Source: Calonectria ilicicola (Eukaryota > Ascomycota > Sordariomycetes > Hypocreales > Nectriaceae). Taken from it: a stretch of DNA of 64,000 nucleotides. The notes below the pieces were generated by a model. It saw nothing but the letters and a program-made list of their open reading frames with translations, ran no database searches and was not told where the DNA came from. Shown here in pieces: positions 1 through 12,662 of this stretch. The stretch is taken from NCBI GenBank assembly GCA_020809705.1, contig CP085832.1, forward strand, positions 372,001 to 436,000. The letters are read 5' to 3'. The position numbers were made by a program, and so were the translations under genes. The first letter of the stretch is position 1; each line of letters opens with the position of its first letter.

Positions 1-494
1 ATTTAAAAACTTATTTCGAGTATCCATCCATTCCCCAATTGCTAATATTTTAACACAGAAGCCCTCAGGCGCTAAGTCCAAGCCCAAGCCATGAATATGC
101 AGACCGTGCCGCTGCCTGAGGTTCTAAGTTCTTGATACGTACCTTCTTAACAACAAAGCACATCTACTCAGCCTATTCAAGATAGGAGACAACTTGTAAC
201 CGGTATTTGGCCCCCAAACCAGCCCCTCCTCATCCCTGTAATCAGGCTACGGATGAAGGAAGAAAGAAGAAAAAAATGCATTCGAGCCCAACCTCATCAT
301 TTCATTAGCATTGAAACCACAATATACCGCAGTGAGGCCAGGCAACCTTATCGTTAGTTTCAGTGTCAGTCCTCGTTCCAGTAGCGCGGATAACCTCCCG
401 GCACCTTTTGTCTAAGGCCCATAGCCATTTCCATTTGATTTGCTTTCTACCTTCGCGACCAAGCAGAATAAAATACTCGATACATCTCGCTAAG
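1..494. other. Left-edge non-coding stretch
   Basis: No convincing gene. It is the presumed promoter and 5' leader of the CorA-like gene that starts at 495. A run of codons open from 363 joins that gene in frame, but it looks like untranslated leader: the residues are unlike the low-complexity Arg/Ser-rich start that follows. Confidence 0.4.
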
Positions 495-3400
495 ATGTCC
501 TTGACCCGCCGCAACATGAGCTACGATGATGACTGGGATACCAACGCCCAACAGCGCTCGCCCTCCAGACACCGCTCACGAACTCGATCTCCTTTTGATG
601 ACGAAGACGATTACAGACACAGACGGCCACCTCAATTCTTGAGGGAAGGAAGTCGGGCTGGCAACCGAACAGGGCTCAGATACGCTAGCCCATCAGTTCA
701 TAGCTACCACGAAACGCCTGAAGGTGTCCGTCAACATTACCGAGGGCGGTCTCCTTCTGGCTCTTCTCGTCCGTCTTCTCCTAGCATAAGATCAGAAGGA
801 TCAAATCCGTTCACATACAACCAACTTGAAAAGGAGGGCCTAGCCAAGACGTGTACCATTCCAAAGTTCATTCAGCAATCGCATGATTTCAGCGGAGGTA
901 CAATTGGCAGCCAATGGCAAGACTTTGAGTCGGCTTGGGACAGTAGAAATGACGGAAAGATCAGCCTCCACGTTGTACATGGATCAGAATACAGCGTCTA
1001 CAAAGATGGTCGAGAAAAGATCAAACTTGTGTGTCCTTCTGGGATTGACAGTATTCCCGTAGAATCTCCTTCGATACAAATGAAATGGATGTGAGTGTGG
1101 CGAAAGCGTGGTCAGGGATTTTATTAATAATTATCTGATAGCCATCTGGAGAGACAATGTCTTCGATTTGACATCCTTATGGTAACGGCAAGAATGTTCC
1201 CCTGTCGACCAAAATACTAATATTATCTTAGAGACTTGTTATTAGATCTCCCTTCATTTCACAAGAGCTAAAATACGTCACCAGTAGCCTCTTTGAAGAG
1301 ATGCAAATGAATCACTCTCATGGTCCCGATAGGGCAACAAGCTTTCACCCAGCACAAGGGTTTGTTTTTCGCTGTATCGGAAAACGCGATGCTCAAGAAA
1401 ATTCTGAGACTCAGCCAGTCATTTTCGTTTCCAGCTCCTACAGATTCTTTATGGATTTGACGTTGGGGATGATCAACATGATCCAAGCGTTCTGGGAAAG
1501 ATGGGTCTTGGGACCGCAAAAGATGAATTGCATGTTCCTGACCTTTGGAGTTTGCTCATTGGCTCAGGTAGGATCACTCGAAACAATTTCCTGCTGACTG
1601 CTAATCCGAACATGGTAGATCTTCTCATCACATTCTCCGACCTATCACTAGAGGCTCTTGGTGAAAACCTCGTAGAGATTGATCTCAAAGATTCACTTCT
1701 CGAAAAGCCGCTGACTCTTCGAGTCAAGGACGAGAACATGCGCCAATACAACATTTTGATTGACGCGGGCTCAAATTATGTGGTATGTTCTTTGCTTATA
1801 AAATCATCTTCTTCTTCTGAATTAGGCATTCAGGACTTTCTACGAGACGCTGTTACGGTGGCTCGATCTGGCGCCAATGCGACGGACTACGATCTCCGGG
1901 ACCAAAAAATGGATAAGATCACTCCCCAGCGATGGCTTAAGCTTCTCCAGTCTGGAAACATTGAGCAGACAACGTTCTATATCATTGCAAAGACTTCGTA
2001 TCAGTCTCGGCATGAGGCTCGGTTACGAGAGAGGGTATACCGTCATAGCCACAACAGAATCCCAGTCGGAAGAACGAATTTCAAAGATGAGACGATGCGG
2101 TCTAGAGGTAGAGGAACAAATGAAGATTTAATGGTCAGAAAGGAGGTTTCCCCTCACACTTTCGAGCCTAAGGCGCCTGTGTCATCTGAAAAATTTCCAG
2201 GGACAAGAGAGTTTGAGAGTTCAGTAGTCGGGAGACAGTTCTCATTATCGAACTTTGAACCACAGCAAGAGCTCTCAGAACCCGACACCGATATACCACT
2301 GGACACCGCCAAGAACATCGCGACAGCAGCCGAGGCTGGAATTGAGAATACCATGCAGCTTATCAGACGGCCAAAAACATTTTGGAGGCAGATGGAGGAC
2401 ATGAACTTGCTACATCGAGAAGTTCCATATGAGCCTTTTCAACGAGATTTCGATCTTTTCGAAGTTACACTAGCTTCCCCCACTCGTTTTAGGTCAGCTA
2501 GCCCCAAACCATCTAGGCCTTTTCAAACAAAGGCTATCGTGTCACGCAGAAAAGGGGAAAGGTGTCAAATTTCCAACCCAGCAAGAGGAAACGCGGTTGT
2601 GAAATCCACCAGGTCGATGCGAGGATACAGTCCCATCCACCGAGATTTCATTGATGATACACGCACAAGACGGGTCTCGGAGCAGCGGATACATAGGCAG
2701 ATGGAAAATAACGGTGAGATTGTGAATTATTCCGAAAACAACCCATCGTTGCCTGAGGTCTTCAACTTCGAGTTGCCAGATGGAGTGCCGGACACTGAAG
2801 GTGCTTGCGAGGTATCGGTAAGTCTCTTAGAAGGATCCGGAACCTCGTCCACTAATCATGTGTAGGAGGCCGGTAGTGAAACAGAGTCAAGAAGCTTTAG
2901 ACCACGGGATCAAGACCCCAGGATAGAAGTGGAAGAGTCAAACCACAGTGACACATCAGCGTCGTCTTCTTCGTCTCTGCGTCCGGGGAAAACCCGTATG
3001 CCTGTCGAACTGGTTTCCATTCGAGCGATTCGTGAGCTTGGCTACCAGTTTGAAATTGAGGTAAATCGCGGGTTATGATTTTGGCAATTGTTACTAATAA
3101 ATAATAGGGAGACAAGTATGTCTTGCAAAAGGCTTTAAGTGTGCGACTGATTCAGGAGTTGTTAGATGTAAGCACAATGTATATAGATGGTATAAGAATG
3201 GAGTTACCAACATATTTGCATTGCTATATAACTAATATATACCTAGAACCTCCCTCTTCCAAAACCACTGATATCGTAAAACGTCCATTCTTCACATGGG
3301 CGCCTAAGGTTGCCCAGGAAGGCACCAATGCACTAGACTCCAACACGGCGGCAGTTCGAGTCTTGAAATTGCTACACAGACTGGTTTCTGATAGCAAAGT

Positions 3401-5656
3401 GCAAGAGACATATAAGCAGGGGTATCTTTGTACCATGGAGGAACTTCTTCAGCGGCACAAGTATCTTCGTCAAAGCGATGAGCATAAAACCATGGAAGAA
3501 CCCATACTCCAAGAGCTACCAATCGATGACATCCTTCCAGAGATGGAAAATACTGAGCACGATTCACCAATTACCCGTGTAGATAATACACCATCGCCTG
3601 CAGAAATCCATACAGAAGAGAGGATGCCTTCCGAGAATATATTGACAGATGGCCAACAGGGGAGCGGAGCGGCATGGAAAGCCACGGCAGAACCAAGACC
3701 TGTGGAGGTGACTGATGAACCGGAAGAACGAGCTTCACCAAAAGCAAAGGCAGCGAAACTATCATCAGGTTCCAAAGAAGATGAACCTCGACTCGATCAA
3801 GACACGCAACAATCCAGTTCTGGATCTGAGAAACCTCATCTTAAAGCGACTCAAGGGCGGTACTCCATTCAAATGTCTCGCCCACAGGATGTCGTCATGA
3901 AAAGATTTATCGAAGTCTCATAGGGGTTGTTCTAGGAGTTTCTACCGAAGGAAGGGAGCGCCCTAGTTCATCAAATCAGCAAGAGATTCTGGGGCTCGGT
4001 GGATGAAATTCTGAGAGTAGGTATTTAGCCTTGCATTACTTGATAATTACTGACTACATCGATAGCAAGTCGCATGGTCTTTTGCCAATACTGAACAGCA
4101 AATAACCTAGAAGATACGTGAATTTCCTGCTTCTACTGGGGCACTCAGTAATCCATCAAATGCTGCCGCCTTTTCTGCCTGCGAAGCATGCGCTAATAAT
4201 ACAAAATACGTTTCGCCAGTAAAGGCATTTGAGCATCTACATTCTCAGCACTTCCAATGCCTCAAATTCAATCAAAGTGCAAAGCCAAATGAGGACCCTT
4301 GTTTTGTTTGGATTCAGCCTTCAGAGGAATTTGGAGAAGATATGAAGTGGCAAACATTGATTAAGGATCTGGAGCGCTTCATCGAATCCTTGCTCGAGTT
4401 CAAGGAGTTAACTTATGAATTACACTGTCTTGTTGCTACTATCTCCCCACGAAGAAGCACGCCAGACTCAAAATTATCCCTGCCAAGCAACCTCATATAT
4501 GCCCTTGAAGAAATCATTTCCATGTACATGATGCTGGCTGAACAACTGTCAATAACGAACAAGTTGTGGTCAATGAAGAGGCGGAACAATGGCAGAGATC
4601 CCTATTACAAATCCATGAGGCTTCAAACACGAAGACAAGTAGCCTGGAAGGAAGCCAAAAAATTCTTGGCAAAATCCAAGAATGACATTATCCGTTTAGC
4701 AACTGCGCCGGTCAACCTGGAAATTCTTGACCTCGATGCAGTTGGTCCAGAATTTCTCGTTGCTGCACTAACAATCAGTCTCCAGAACAGATTGATAATG
4801 CCAGATGCTCCTACGAGCGCCATGGAGGTCTATCAAAAATACATGTCAAAGCTGCGATATCAAGCTAGTAGGCGGCCTCAGCGGCGCATCTTTCTTGACA
4901 TTCACGGTTTTGATGAGGAACTAGAGGCGCTGGCTAAACTAGTTTCGTGTCAATAGGACGGGCTTCACAACTATAGGGAACTGCTCTCTCCCAAGTCGTA
5001 CAGATTCACAAACACAACTCGATCAGAGTTGTACGAGGTGGAATCTCAGTACATTCATGAGCAGATAATGAAGCTGATTGCTCGTGAGGAAGAAATAGAA
5101 GAGCTTCGACGTAGGGCATCTATATTGAAGGAGCAAGTGAAACAAACTATTGAGATACTAGAGGAAGGTCACGGTAAGGCCATCAGAGTATTTACAATTG
5201 TGACATTATTCTTCTTGCCTTTGTAAGTTAAGCTGCCTGTTCAGTCTTCTCACCGTTAACAAGCATAGTTCATTTACATCTGGTTTCTTTGGAATGAACA
5301 CCACAGACATTCGAGACATGGAGTATAATCAACGCATATTTTGGACTGTCAGCATCCCGGTTACTGTTGGTGTGTTCACGTTGGCCTATTTATACGGCTA
5401 CAAGGGAGATGCAATCCAGGATCACATCTCGGAAATTTGGCAAACAAGAAGAATCCAAATACAGCAGAGACAGAAGAAACACGCGAAAATACCGTCTATG
5501 CGAGCGGATACGTGGCAATCAGGCATACTAACAGAGGAGGACCTAGCAGGGTCTGAAAGGTCGCATGCACAACCCTGGCTTCATTGGGGCAAGAGTTTAA
5601 TGTGGAATCGTAAAGATAAACAAGATTTGAAGACTACCGATGTACAGGCTGTCTAA
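495..5656 (+). pseudogene. CorA-type Mg2+ channel-like protein, large fungal form, with in-frame stops
   Basis: A multi-exon gene. The N-terminus is Arg/Ser-rich (start ATG at 495) and is followed by a fungal extension with an M-K-W-(M/I)-H-L-E-R-Q-C-L-R-F-D segment across the intron at 1091-1141; another intron is at 1182-1231. The C-terminal part has a coiled coil (about 5030-5170) and two membrane segments separated by the CorA signature G-M-N (about 5291-5299), with an intron between them. The reading frame is conserved far beyond four in-frame TAG codons at 3921, 3933, 4108 and 4954; the intron at 4017-4065 keeps the frame. A frame change near 1441 (from the frame ending in V-I-F-V-S to the one reading Y-G-F-D-V-G-D-D) is not explained by an obvious intron, and a 43 nt intron-like stretch near 1780 also leaves the frame uncertain. 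The first two TAGs could be removed by a 45 nt intron with a weak GTCGTC donor; the last two could not without losing conserved sequence. I read it as a decayed ion-channel gene; exon details before 2.9 kb are uncertain. Confidence 0.65.
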
Positions 5657-5805
5657 GTATAGGCAGGGCGAAGTTTTCGCTATACTTGTATCGTAATTAA
5701 TAGACTTCTTACGCCACTAAATTTCGGGTCTAAGATTAACTGAAGTTACTTGCATCCTTTATAAATTTGGAAAAATATTCTGATATATTTTTAGATAAAC
5801 TCTCC

Positions 5806-7642
5806 CTATTCTGGAATCTTGTGGTCCTTGGCATCAACACCTGCAGACCATCTGTACTTGGAAGCTGTGTGTTCCTCGAGAGGGTGTTTAGCACCCTCTT
5901 GGCCATAAAAGTTCTCTCGGTAGGTACCTCCAGGGACAGCGTAATCATCCCAGAACAAGCCTCTAGCACGTAGCTCAGGAAGCAAAAGTTCGATGATATC
6001 CTTGAAGGACTGAGGCCAGACTGCATATGCCTAAATTTTGTTAGTAGAAACTCGAAAGTATAGGGTAAAGGAGACTCACAAAGTTGAATCCATCAACGTC
6101 AGCTTCTCTAACCCATTCCTCAAGACCGTCAGCTACCTGGGCAGGTGTGCCAACCAATAATGGACCGTTTCCACCCAAGCTAACATGCTCAGCTACAGTG
6201 TGCTTGGTCCATTTTGAGTTGGCTGGTGAAAACTTGGCGTAACCCTCAACTGTCGAACTGTAGCAGTGTTAGAAAAAGCCTGATTAGAACAACTTTTTTT
6301 GCTTACCGAACAGCATTGCTCTCGACTTGTCTTAACTCCTCATCATCTCCATACTGGTCCAAGTCGATTCCTGTCCATCCACCAAACAAAGACAATGCAC
6401 CCTCGAGAGAGGTGTACTGCTTGTAGTCGTTATACTTTGCTAATGCTTCCTCTTCGGTCTGTCCCAAGATCGGTGTCACAAGGGCAAGAACTTTGATGTT
6501 GCTGGGGTCTCTGCCAAATGTGTCCTTGGCAATCTGGCGAATCTCAGAAATATTCTTTTTGCAAACAGCAGGTGCATGCGCAGATGTGAAAATGGCTTCG
6601 GCGTGCTGTGCTGCAAAAGCCTTTCCAGCGCGCGAGGCTCCAGCTTGGAACAGTAGAGGAGTACGTTGAGGGCTCGGGTCAACCAGATGAGGACCTGGGA
6701 CAGTAAAATATTTGCCCTGGTGGTCGATAGTTCTAACCAGCTCTGGTGAAGTGTAAACACCCTTCTCGCGGTTAAGCTGGACAGCATCGTCACGCCATGA
6801 AGACTCAAAGAGTTTGTACATGACCTTCATGTATTCCTCTGCTTGATCATATCGATCATCGTGCTGTCCGAAGTTAACAAGTAACCCCCAGAATGTTTGA
6901 GGCTGCTTACACTTAGCTGCTCAGTGCGGCCCAGGTTCCTGGCGGCGGAATCCAGATAACTTGTAACAATCTAATCAAGTTTTTGTCAGCAGATGAAGAC
7001 TCGTGCGTATGCTTGGATACCTACGTTCCAAGCAAATCTATTTCCCAATATGTTAGTCTAGATCAAAATGAACGCCTTTTTTTTTCAATTTTCTTACCTT
7101 CCTTTGGTGAGATGGTCAACTGTGGAAAGACGTCTAGCCAAATGGAATGGCTGCTCATAGGTAGTCGAAACTGTCACGCCAAACCCAATATTCTTAGTAG
7201 CAGCCGCCATAGCAGGAACTGCAACGAGAGGCTCAGTCAATGGCCATTGAGCTCCAGAGATGACAGCAGGGTCAAGCGATTTCTTGTACACATCGTAACC
7301 TCCTATAATAACCTCATCAGTAACCAGCACCAGGTTATCAAATACAGTGTGGTGCCACTCTTACCTAGGACATCTGCAATAAAAATTCCATGAAATTTGG
7401 CATCTTCAAGAAGCTTGGCCAGCTCAACCCAATGCTCAATATCTTTGAAGCGCGACGATTGGTCGTCGGGGTGTCGCCACAACCCCGGTGACTGATGACC
7501 ACTGCCTGTTTCGCACAAGCCAAGATTAGCACAATGCTTACACGCCTCCATGATATTTCTTGCATTGCAACTTACACATCATAACAAACGCATTGACAAT
7601 GAGGCTCTTTTTGCCCTGTACATTCTCGTTTTGTGAAGCCAT
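5806..7642 (-). CDS. Luciferase-like FMN-dependent monooxygenase (NtaA/SnaA/DszA type)
   Basis: Flavin-dependent oxygenase of the bacterial-luciferase superfamily. This subfamily uses FMNH2 supplied by a separate reductase and includes nitrilotriacetate and dibenzothiophene-sulfone monooxygenases. ATG at 7642 begins M-A-S-Q-N; TAG at 5806-5808 follows H-K-I-P-E. The conserved start of the barrel (N-A-F-V-M-M-C-S-G-H-Q-S-P-G-L-W-R-H-P) is split by an intron and restored by splicing. Later exons carry G-F-G-V-T-V-S-T-T-Y-E-Q-P-F, L-S-T-V-D-H-L-T-K-G-R, V-T-S-Y-L-D-S-A-A-R-N and Q-A-G-A-S-R-A-G, all expected for this subfamily. I see six or so short introns and no stop in the spliced frame. It lies at the left end of the NRPS/PKS cluster, 779 nt from the transporter on the same strand, so a role as tailoring oxygenase is plausible but inferred. 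Oxidation of a sulfur or amine substrate outside the cluster remains possible. Confidence 0.85.
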
Positions 7643-8421
7643 GATTGCTGCTGCTCGAAATCAATTTTTCCTTAACCACAATTCAATTGAGCCGTCATTA
7701 CATTGTGGGATTGGGCAATGCCAATAAGTCTTTATCTTCCATGATCCTGACTAAGCGCCGTGTCGGCAGCAGATCGGATCAAAAAATTGCGTGATTCTCA
7801 CGATTATGATACACTCGCCAGTCATATTCACTTATTCTACGGGTGGACATGAATGAGGGGAAGATGCGCACTCGATACGCTGGGGTAGTGGAGCGCTTCA
7901 CTTTATGCGGGGCATGCATGAGAGGTCATAAAGGTGTTATCTCTGTGGGAGACGGATTGAGATGACGCAATATCTGACCTCGGTTGCAAATACCCAGCCA
8001 AGGCTCCATAGGCGCGATAGTTGCTTTTTGCACATGTGCGCTAGTCAAGGCTAGTGATTTGATAGAAAAAAATCAGTTTCATCATGCGGCTCCAATTGCT
8101 TGACTAAAAAATGTGAGAGGGTGCCTGTTAATTAGACTTCAATTAGAATCATACCACAAGCTGCAAAGCACATCATTTTCCGCAGCTAATAAGCGAAATT
8201 GGGCGATGTGGGGGCGCAACAGAATCCGACCCAGCAGGTATGGTGAGGTTTGAAAGCTAAGAAGTAGTAGACTACAAGTTAAATACCCAATAGGGTAATA
8301 GGATGATTTTAATTAAGGTGGAACTCTCATTCAGTCTTCTTAGGATTCGTTATTCATGCTAAGAACCAACTCCATGTGTCATTTTCGCCATCAATACGAA
8401 TTTAAATACCAATCTATCATA
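7643..8421. other. Intergenic region between monooxygenase and transporter
   Basis: About 780 nt with no gene that I can support. It should contain the promoter of the luciferase-like monooxygenase (start 7642, - strand) and the 3' end of the transporter gene. No clear operator or repeat seen. Confidence 0.5.
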
Positions 8422-10101
8422 TCAAGACTTGGCTACATTCTCATACTCCTCGCCGGAGTTGGAAACGTCATTTTGACTAGCTCCCGATTCAGAAATTGTC
8501 GCTGGGTCTGCAGGAATAGAATCCGCTCCAAAGTGTCGCAACACGAGCCAAGCGGGGAAAATAGCGACTCCCCAGAGCGCAAAGTTCATGTACACTCCAC
8601 CAACTCGTGCGAATAGATCAAGCGAAGTCAGACCGTAACTAACTGCCTGCCATCCGGACTCTGTACCACGAAGAAGAGCAGAGTATCGAATAATCTCATC
8701 TTGAGTGTCGGCGAGGTTGTGGATCACAAAGTACCTAAACGTGTTAGCCGTCTGCGTTCAATGCCTAAGGAATTATTAACTCACAGATAGAGGTAGTTCA
8801 TTTGGAATCCAATTGAGAGGAAAATGAAAACAGCAAAGGCAGAGCCAAAGCCAGAGGAGGACCAATCAAAGGTAGGGCTAGACTTGTCGAATTTGGTGAC
8901 ATTAACAGTCGCCCAGATCCACCATCCACCCTGGAGAATAACCACGGTCCAGAAAGAAGCCCTGGTTCGTACTTTCAGTGAGATAGAGGTTCGATCAAGC
9001 CACAACTAGAATCAAAGTCAGCCATCGAGAATAAATTGGGATGAATGATCAATGCATACTCCAAGAAGATTTCCACATGTTACAGCAATAATACCGGCCA
9101 CGAATGAACCCAGAGCACGGGCGCGAACAGAGAACCAGGCTAGCTCGTGTTAGTAACCACTAGCTAAGTAGGGTTCAGAAAAACTCACCAGAAAGGTAGG
9201 TAAAGAAGACGGCTTCAGCAAACACGGCCTGTCCGATAAACAGGACAATGAGGAGGAACCTCTTTGTGAAAAATAGTCGAGTGGTCTCCTTAATCTCGAA
9301 CCAGGGGTTCTCAACAATATTAAGTACAACCTTCTTTCCATCTTTTCGTTCAACCTTCTCCGGTGGGTTGAGAAGCAAGGCGACCAAAGGTCCTGCAGCT
9401 TGAAGCGCAATGAAAATCTGATAGACAGTGTATGAGACCTTTCCGGCCTTGTCATTGGTGGCGTTCAATCCCAGGTTGATGGCACCACCCATAATCTGAC
9501 CTGCAAGTCGATAAGTGAGCCAGTAGCCCAGGGCCTTTCCTCGGTTCCATGGCTCTGGGTACGCAATAGCGATAGCAGCCTCGGCCATCCAGAAGACACC
9601 AGCAGAAATACCACACAGTGCGGCACCAACTAGAACGAGCCACTCAGTTCCGAATCTGTTGTTGGTGTATAAACCAGCAGCGTAGGGGGCGTATCCAAGA
9701 CTTTTTCTTTATTAGACGACAAATACCAACGAACTTTTGCAGGAAAATAACATACGTTCCAAAAATCAGTGCGCCCTTGATACCAATATAGCGGACCATA
9801 GCACTTGAAAAGTAGCAAGACACCACCATCAGACAGAATGTAAGGGCATTGGCCGCGTTGACCAAGCTCGGGGACTGAGCACCACCAGCACCCAACGAGT
9901 TCATGGCTCCCCAGATTCCTGGTGCCGAAAAGTTGCAAAGACCCAAAATGGTAATGTTGAACAGGGTCGACCTGTACCACCTCACTATGCCACGATTAAT
10001 CCATGTCCACTGGCCCTGCTTCCAACTCGACACTTACCAGGGTGCTGCTGCTCCTTGGGAGGCTCAACATCGCTCTCCGTATGCCGCGCAGAGACAGCCA
10101 T
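8422..10101 (-). CDS. UNC93-like / MFS-type multi-pass membrane transporter
   Basis: Integral membrane protein of the UNC93-like branch of the major facilitator superfamily. ATG at 10101 starts a short hydrophilic N-terminus (M-A-V-S-A-R-H-T-E-S-D). A 53 nt intron then joins it to the W-Y-R-S-T-L-F-N-I-T-I-L-G segment, the usual start of helix 1 in fungal UNC93-like proteins, followed by A-P-G-I-W-G-A-M-N-S-L-G. Later exons hold G-Y-A-P-Y-A-A-G-L-Y, W-M-A-E-A-A-I-A-I-A-Y-P, N-R-G-K-A-L-G-Y-W-L-T and a run of hydrophobic helices; the protein ends hydrophilic and Ser/Glu-rich (stop at 8422). Several short introns; the exact boundaries of the last three exons were not all verified. Function is unknown: UNC93 relatives in fungi are usually annotated only as DUF895-type transporters. 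Inside the cluster the simplest guess is product export or compartment transport. Confidence 0.85.
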
Positions 10102-10734
10102 TGTGACGCAGGGCTGATAAAATTATACTGATGGATTTTGTGACAAAGTCAATGGCCAATGTCCAGATCAGGCGAGCGTGCAATCCCGAAAGCCTCAATC
10201 TAATAGAGCGCTTATGATGGATCTTTATATTCGACCATGCATCCACGGCTGGCCGAATGGTCCCCTTGACCCTACCGTGTCTCAGAGCAAGCCAGAAAGC
10301 ACGTCATATCCGGCCCTGGTTGCTCCTACAGCTAACTATCAATAACCCCGGTTCGCAAGCTTAGTGCGAACGCATTGTCGTTAGGGGATTGCGTACCGAA
10401 AATCTAGAATCGGGCAGCGCCCTCGTCTGTTTCTTATCCAGACAGCATGTCACCTCGCTAGCGGCTTTTACAAAGCCGTTACTACACATGCAAAGTGCAA
10501 CCCAGTTCCAGTCGGAATCCAGGAATCGGTAAACGTCCCAACGCGCGTGTAGCCCAAGACTGCAAGCCCACGACCCACACCAACAAGGGTTAGCACACGG
10601 CTGGAGCTTACTTGCAAAGACATCCCTGTCACACGTGGGTAGTAGCTTTGGCGACGCCTGTCGTGATGTGAATGAGAAATGACGTGCAAAGCTCTTCATA
10701 CTATTGGGATTAAAATATTCGTCTAGGCTACCGT
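10102..10734. other. Intergenic region upstream of transporter
   Basis: About 630 nt with no supportable gene. It contains the presumed promoter of the transporter (start 10101, - strand) and the 3' flank of the flavin monooxygenase. Open frames here are short and in all phases, with no domain resemblance. Confidence 0.45.
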
Positions 10735-12662
10735 TTATGGCACGATCCACCAGTCCTCGTGTATACTTTTGAGATCTACCTCGCCAGGAAGTTTCAGATA
10801 GGGAGTCATGTCCGAATCTGGGTCCGTTTCTTTTCTAGTCCAGCCGTTGCCAAAGTACCAGGCAAATCTATTCCCAGAGTCTGAGAGGTACTCGTACTCC
10901 CAGTCTTCCCATCTAGGGTCTCGGCGAACTACCGTGAGGTGTGCCGCACTGCCGGGCCACAATCCATGGATCCGTCCGCCCGGATGACCACCGTTGTACC
11001 AAGAACTGCAGTTATCTGTCAGTACCGTCTTGGCAAAGAAGGCGTCCGAGAACTCGGTAAAGTCATCTGCAGCCTTTGCAGATGGTGTGATAGACTTAAT
11101 TCCCTCCCGGGAAGCTTTGCGTAGCAGCTTGGCATAGTATGTCAGCTGCGTCTCAACGCTCTGCGGTACTGTTCCAGATGGGCCTGTCGCTTGGGGGCCA
11201 TGGACAAAGAGAAGATTGGGAAATCCCGGGGTTGCCAGACCCAAATACGTGTATGGAAAGCCGTGGCCTGTCTCTGGTTTCCACAGGCTCTGCAGATCCT
11301 TCCCGTGAGCTTGGATCGGGAATGGAGGGATCATATCAACGTTGGCGCCGGTGGCGCAGATGACAGCGTCCACATCGCGCTGCACCCCGTCCTCGGTCTC
11401 AATACCGGTCTCGGTGAATCTCTTGATTCTGGTTCTGATGAAGTCCACGTTATCCTCCGAAATGGCTTCCAGGTAGCCTGGCCCCGGTGTAAGCCGGCGG
11501 CAGTTTGGTGAAAAGTCGGGAATGATATCGTCCAACAGCTCGGGCTTCTTAGCGAGCCGCTCCTTCATAATCTCAATGAACTTTTCGCGGAGCGCCGCAT
11601 TATCCTTGTCGTTTTTAAAGAATGTGCCGAATTTGCGCCAGTACTTGTCTTCAAAGACCTTTCGGAATTTTAGATAGCCCTCTGGGTCGTCTGTAAATTG
11701 ACGCTTCTGCTCATCTGTATATGGCTGAGCCTCAAGCGTTCTGTCATCGCCCGCCCACGACGCGGCGATCCAAGTCTTATTGCGCGCATAATGGTCCAAT
11801 CTACCCACCACCTTTTGCAAATTGGCAACGACCTGGATTCCACTGGCGCCGTTTCCAATAACAGCGACTCTTTTACCCTTGGGGTCAAATGAGGGATCCC
11901 AGTTGGAGGCATGGCGGAGCAGGCCCTTGTAATCAGATACTCCAGGGTAATCGGGCAGCCTCCAGGCGTTGAATCTGCCAATTGAGGAGAGAATAAATTC
12001 TGCCTTTTCTTCTGTAACTTGGTCCGTTGTTAAATTTCGTACTTTAATCACCCAGACGCCCTCTTTTTCGTCCCAAGTTGTGCCCTCGACTTTTTGGCTG
12101 AGCTTTGCATACTTGTAGACGTCGTACTTTCGGGCAATACCCTGCCAGTAATCTCGAATTTCAGCGCCTGGGGCAAACAGATCCGACCAATCCGTCTTTG
12201 GATCAAATGTCGACTGATACACATGAGAGGGAATGTCGCACCGCACACCGGGGTAAACATTTTCAAACCAGGTGCCAGCCTTGAAAATTGTCAGCAAAAA
12301 AATGTCCTGATTTTCAGTGAGCCCATCGTACGTACAAGGTCGGCATTCTTCTCGTAAATCGTAAGTTGGATCCCAGGAACCTTCTTGGGCAGCAAGACTC
12401 CAGCCAGGATACCGGCAAGTCCACCCCCAATCACCGCTACTCTCAAGGATCGGGGCTCGTCGACATACCTATCCACCAGGGTGAGACGAGGGTTGTCGTA
12501 TGGCGAGGTGGTAGCTTTGCCGTTTGCACCATTTGCGACCGGAAGACTGTTCTTAGCCTCGGAAGCTTGGATCACCACCTCGACAGGCACGCTAGGCTCC
12601 ACGCCAGCCTTCTCGGGGGTTTTAGACCCGAGCGTACCGTTCTGTTGGATCACAACCGTCAT
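10735..12662 (-). CDS. Flavin monooxygenase, Baeyer-Villiger type (type I BVMO-like)
   Basis: FAD/NADPH-dependent oxygenase of 623 residues, encoded by two exons (12336-12662 and 10735-12279; 56 nt intron at 12280-12335, phase 0). The FAD Rossmann motif is V-A-V-I-G-G-G-L-A-G-I (about residue 75). The second nucleotide-binding motif is V-A-V-I-G-N-G-A-S-G-I. Between them is Y-K-G-L-L-R-H-A-S-N-W-D, matching the BVMO fingerprint F-x-G-x-x-x-H-x-x-x-W except for Tyr in place of the first Phe. After the intron comes A-G-T-W-F-E-N-V-Y-P-G-V-R-C-D, where most relatives have G-G-T-W. Later H-G-P-Q-A-T-G-P-S-G and C-A-T-G-A-N-V-D-M agree with steroid- or mycotoxin-pathway fungal BVMOs. An N-terminal extension of about 70 residues precedes the fold. 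Expected to insert one oxygen next to a ketone or oxidise a heteroatom; tailoring of the polyketide-peptide is inferred from position. Confidence 0.9.

Noticed and set aside
3921..4956. UAG read as an amino acid (reassigned or recoded stop) because all four stops are TAG
   Set aside because: Other genes in the window end normally at TAG, for example the GH2 gene and the luciferase-like monooxygenase, so genome-wide reassignment is not credible.
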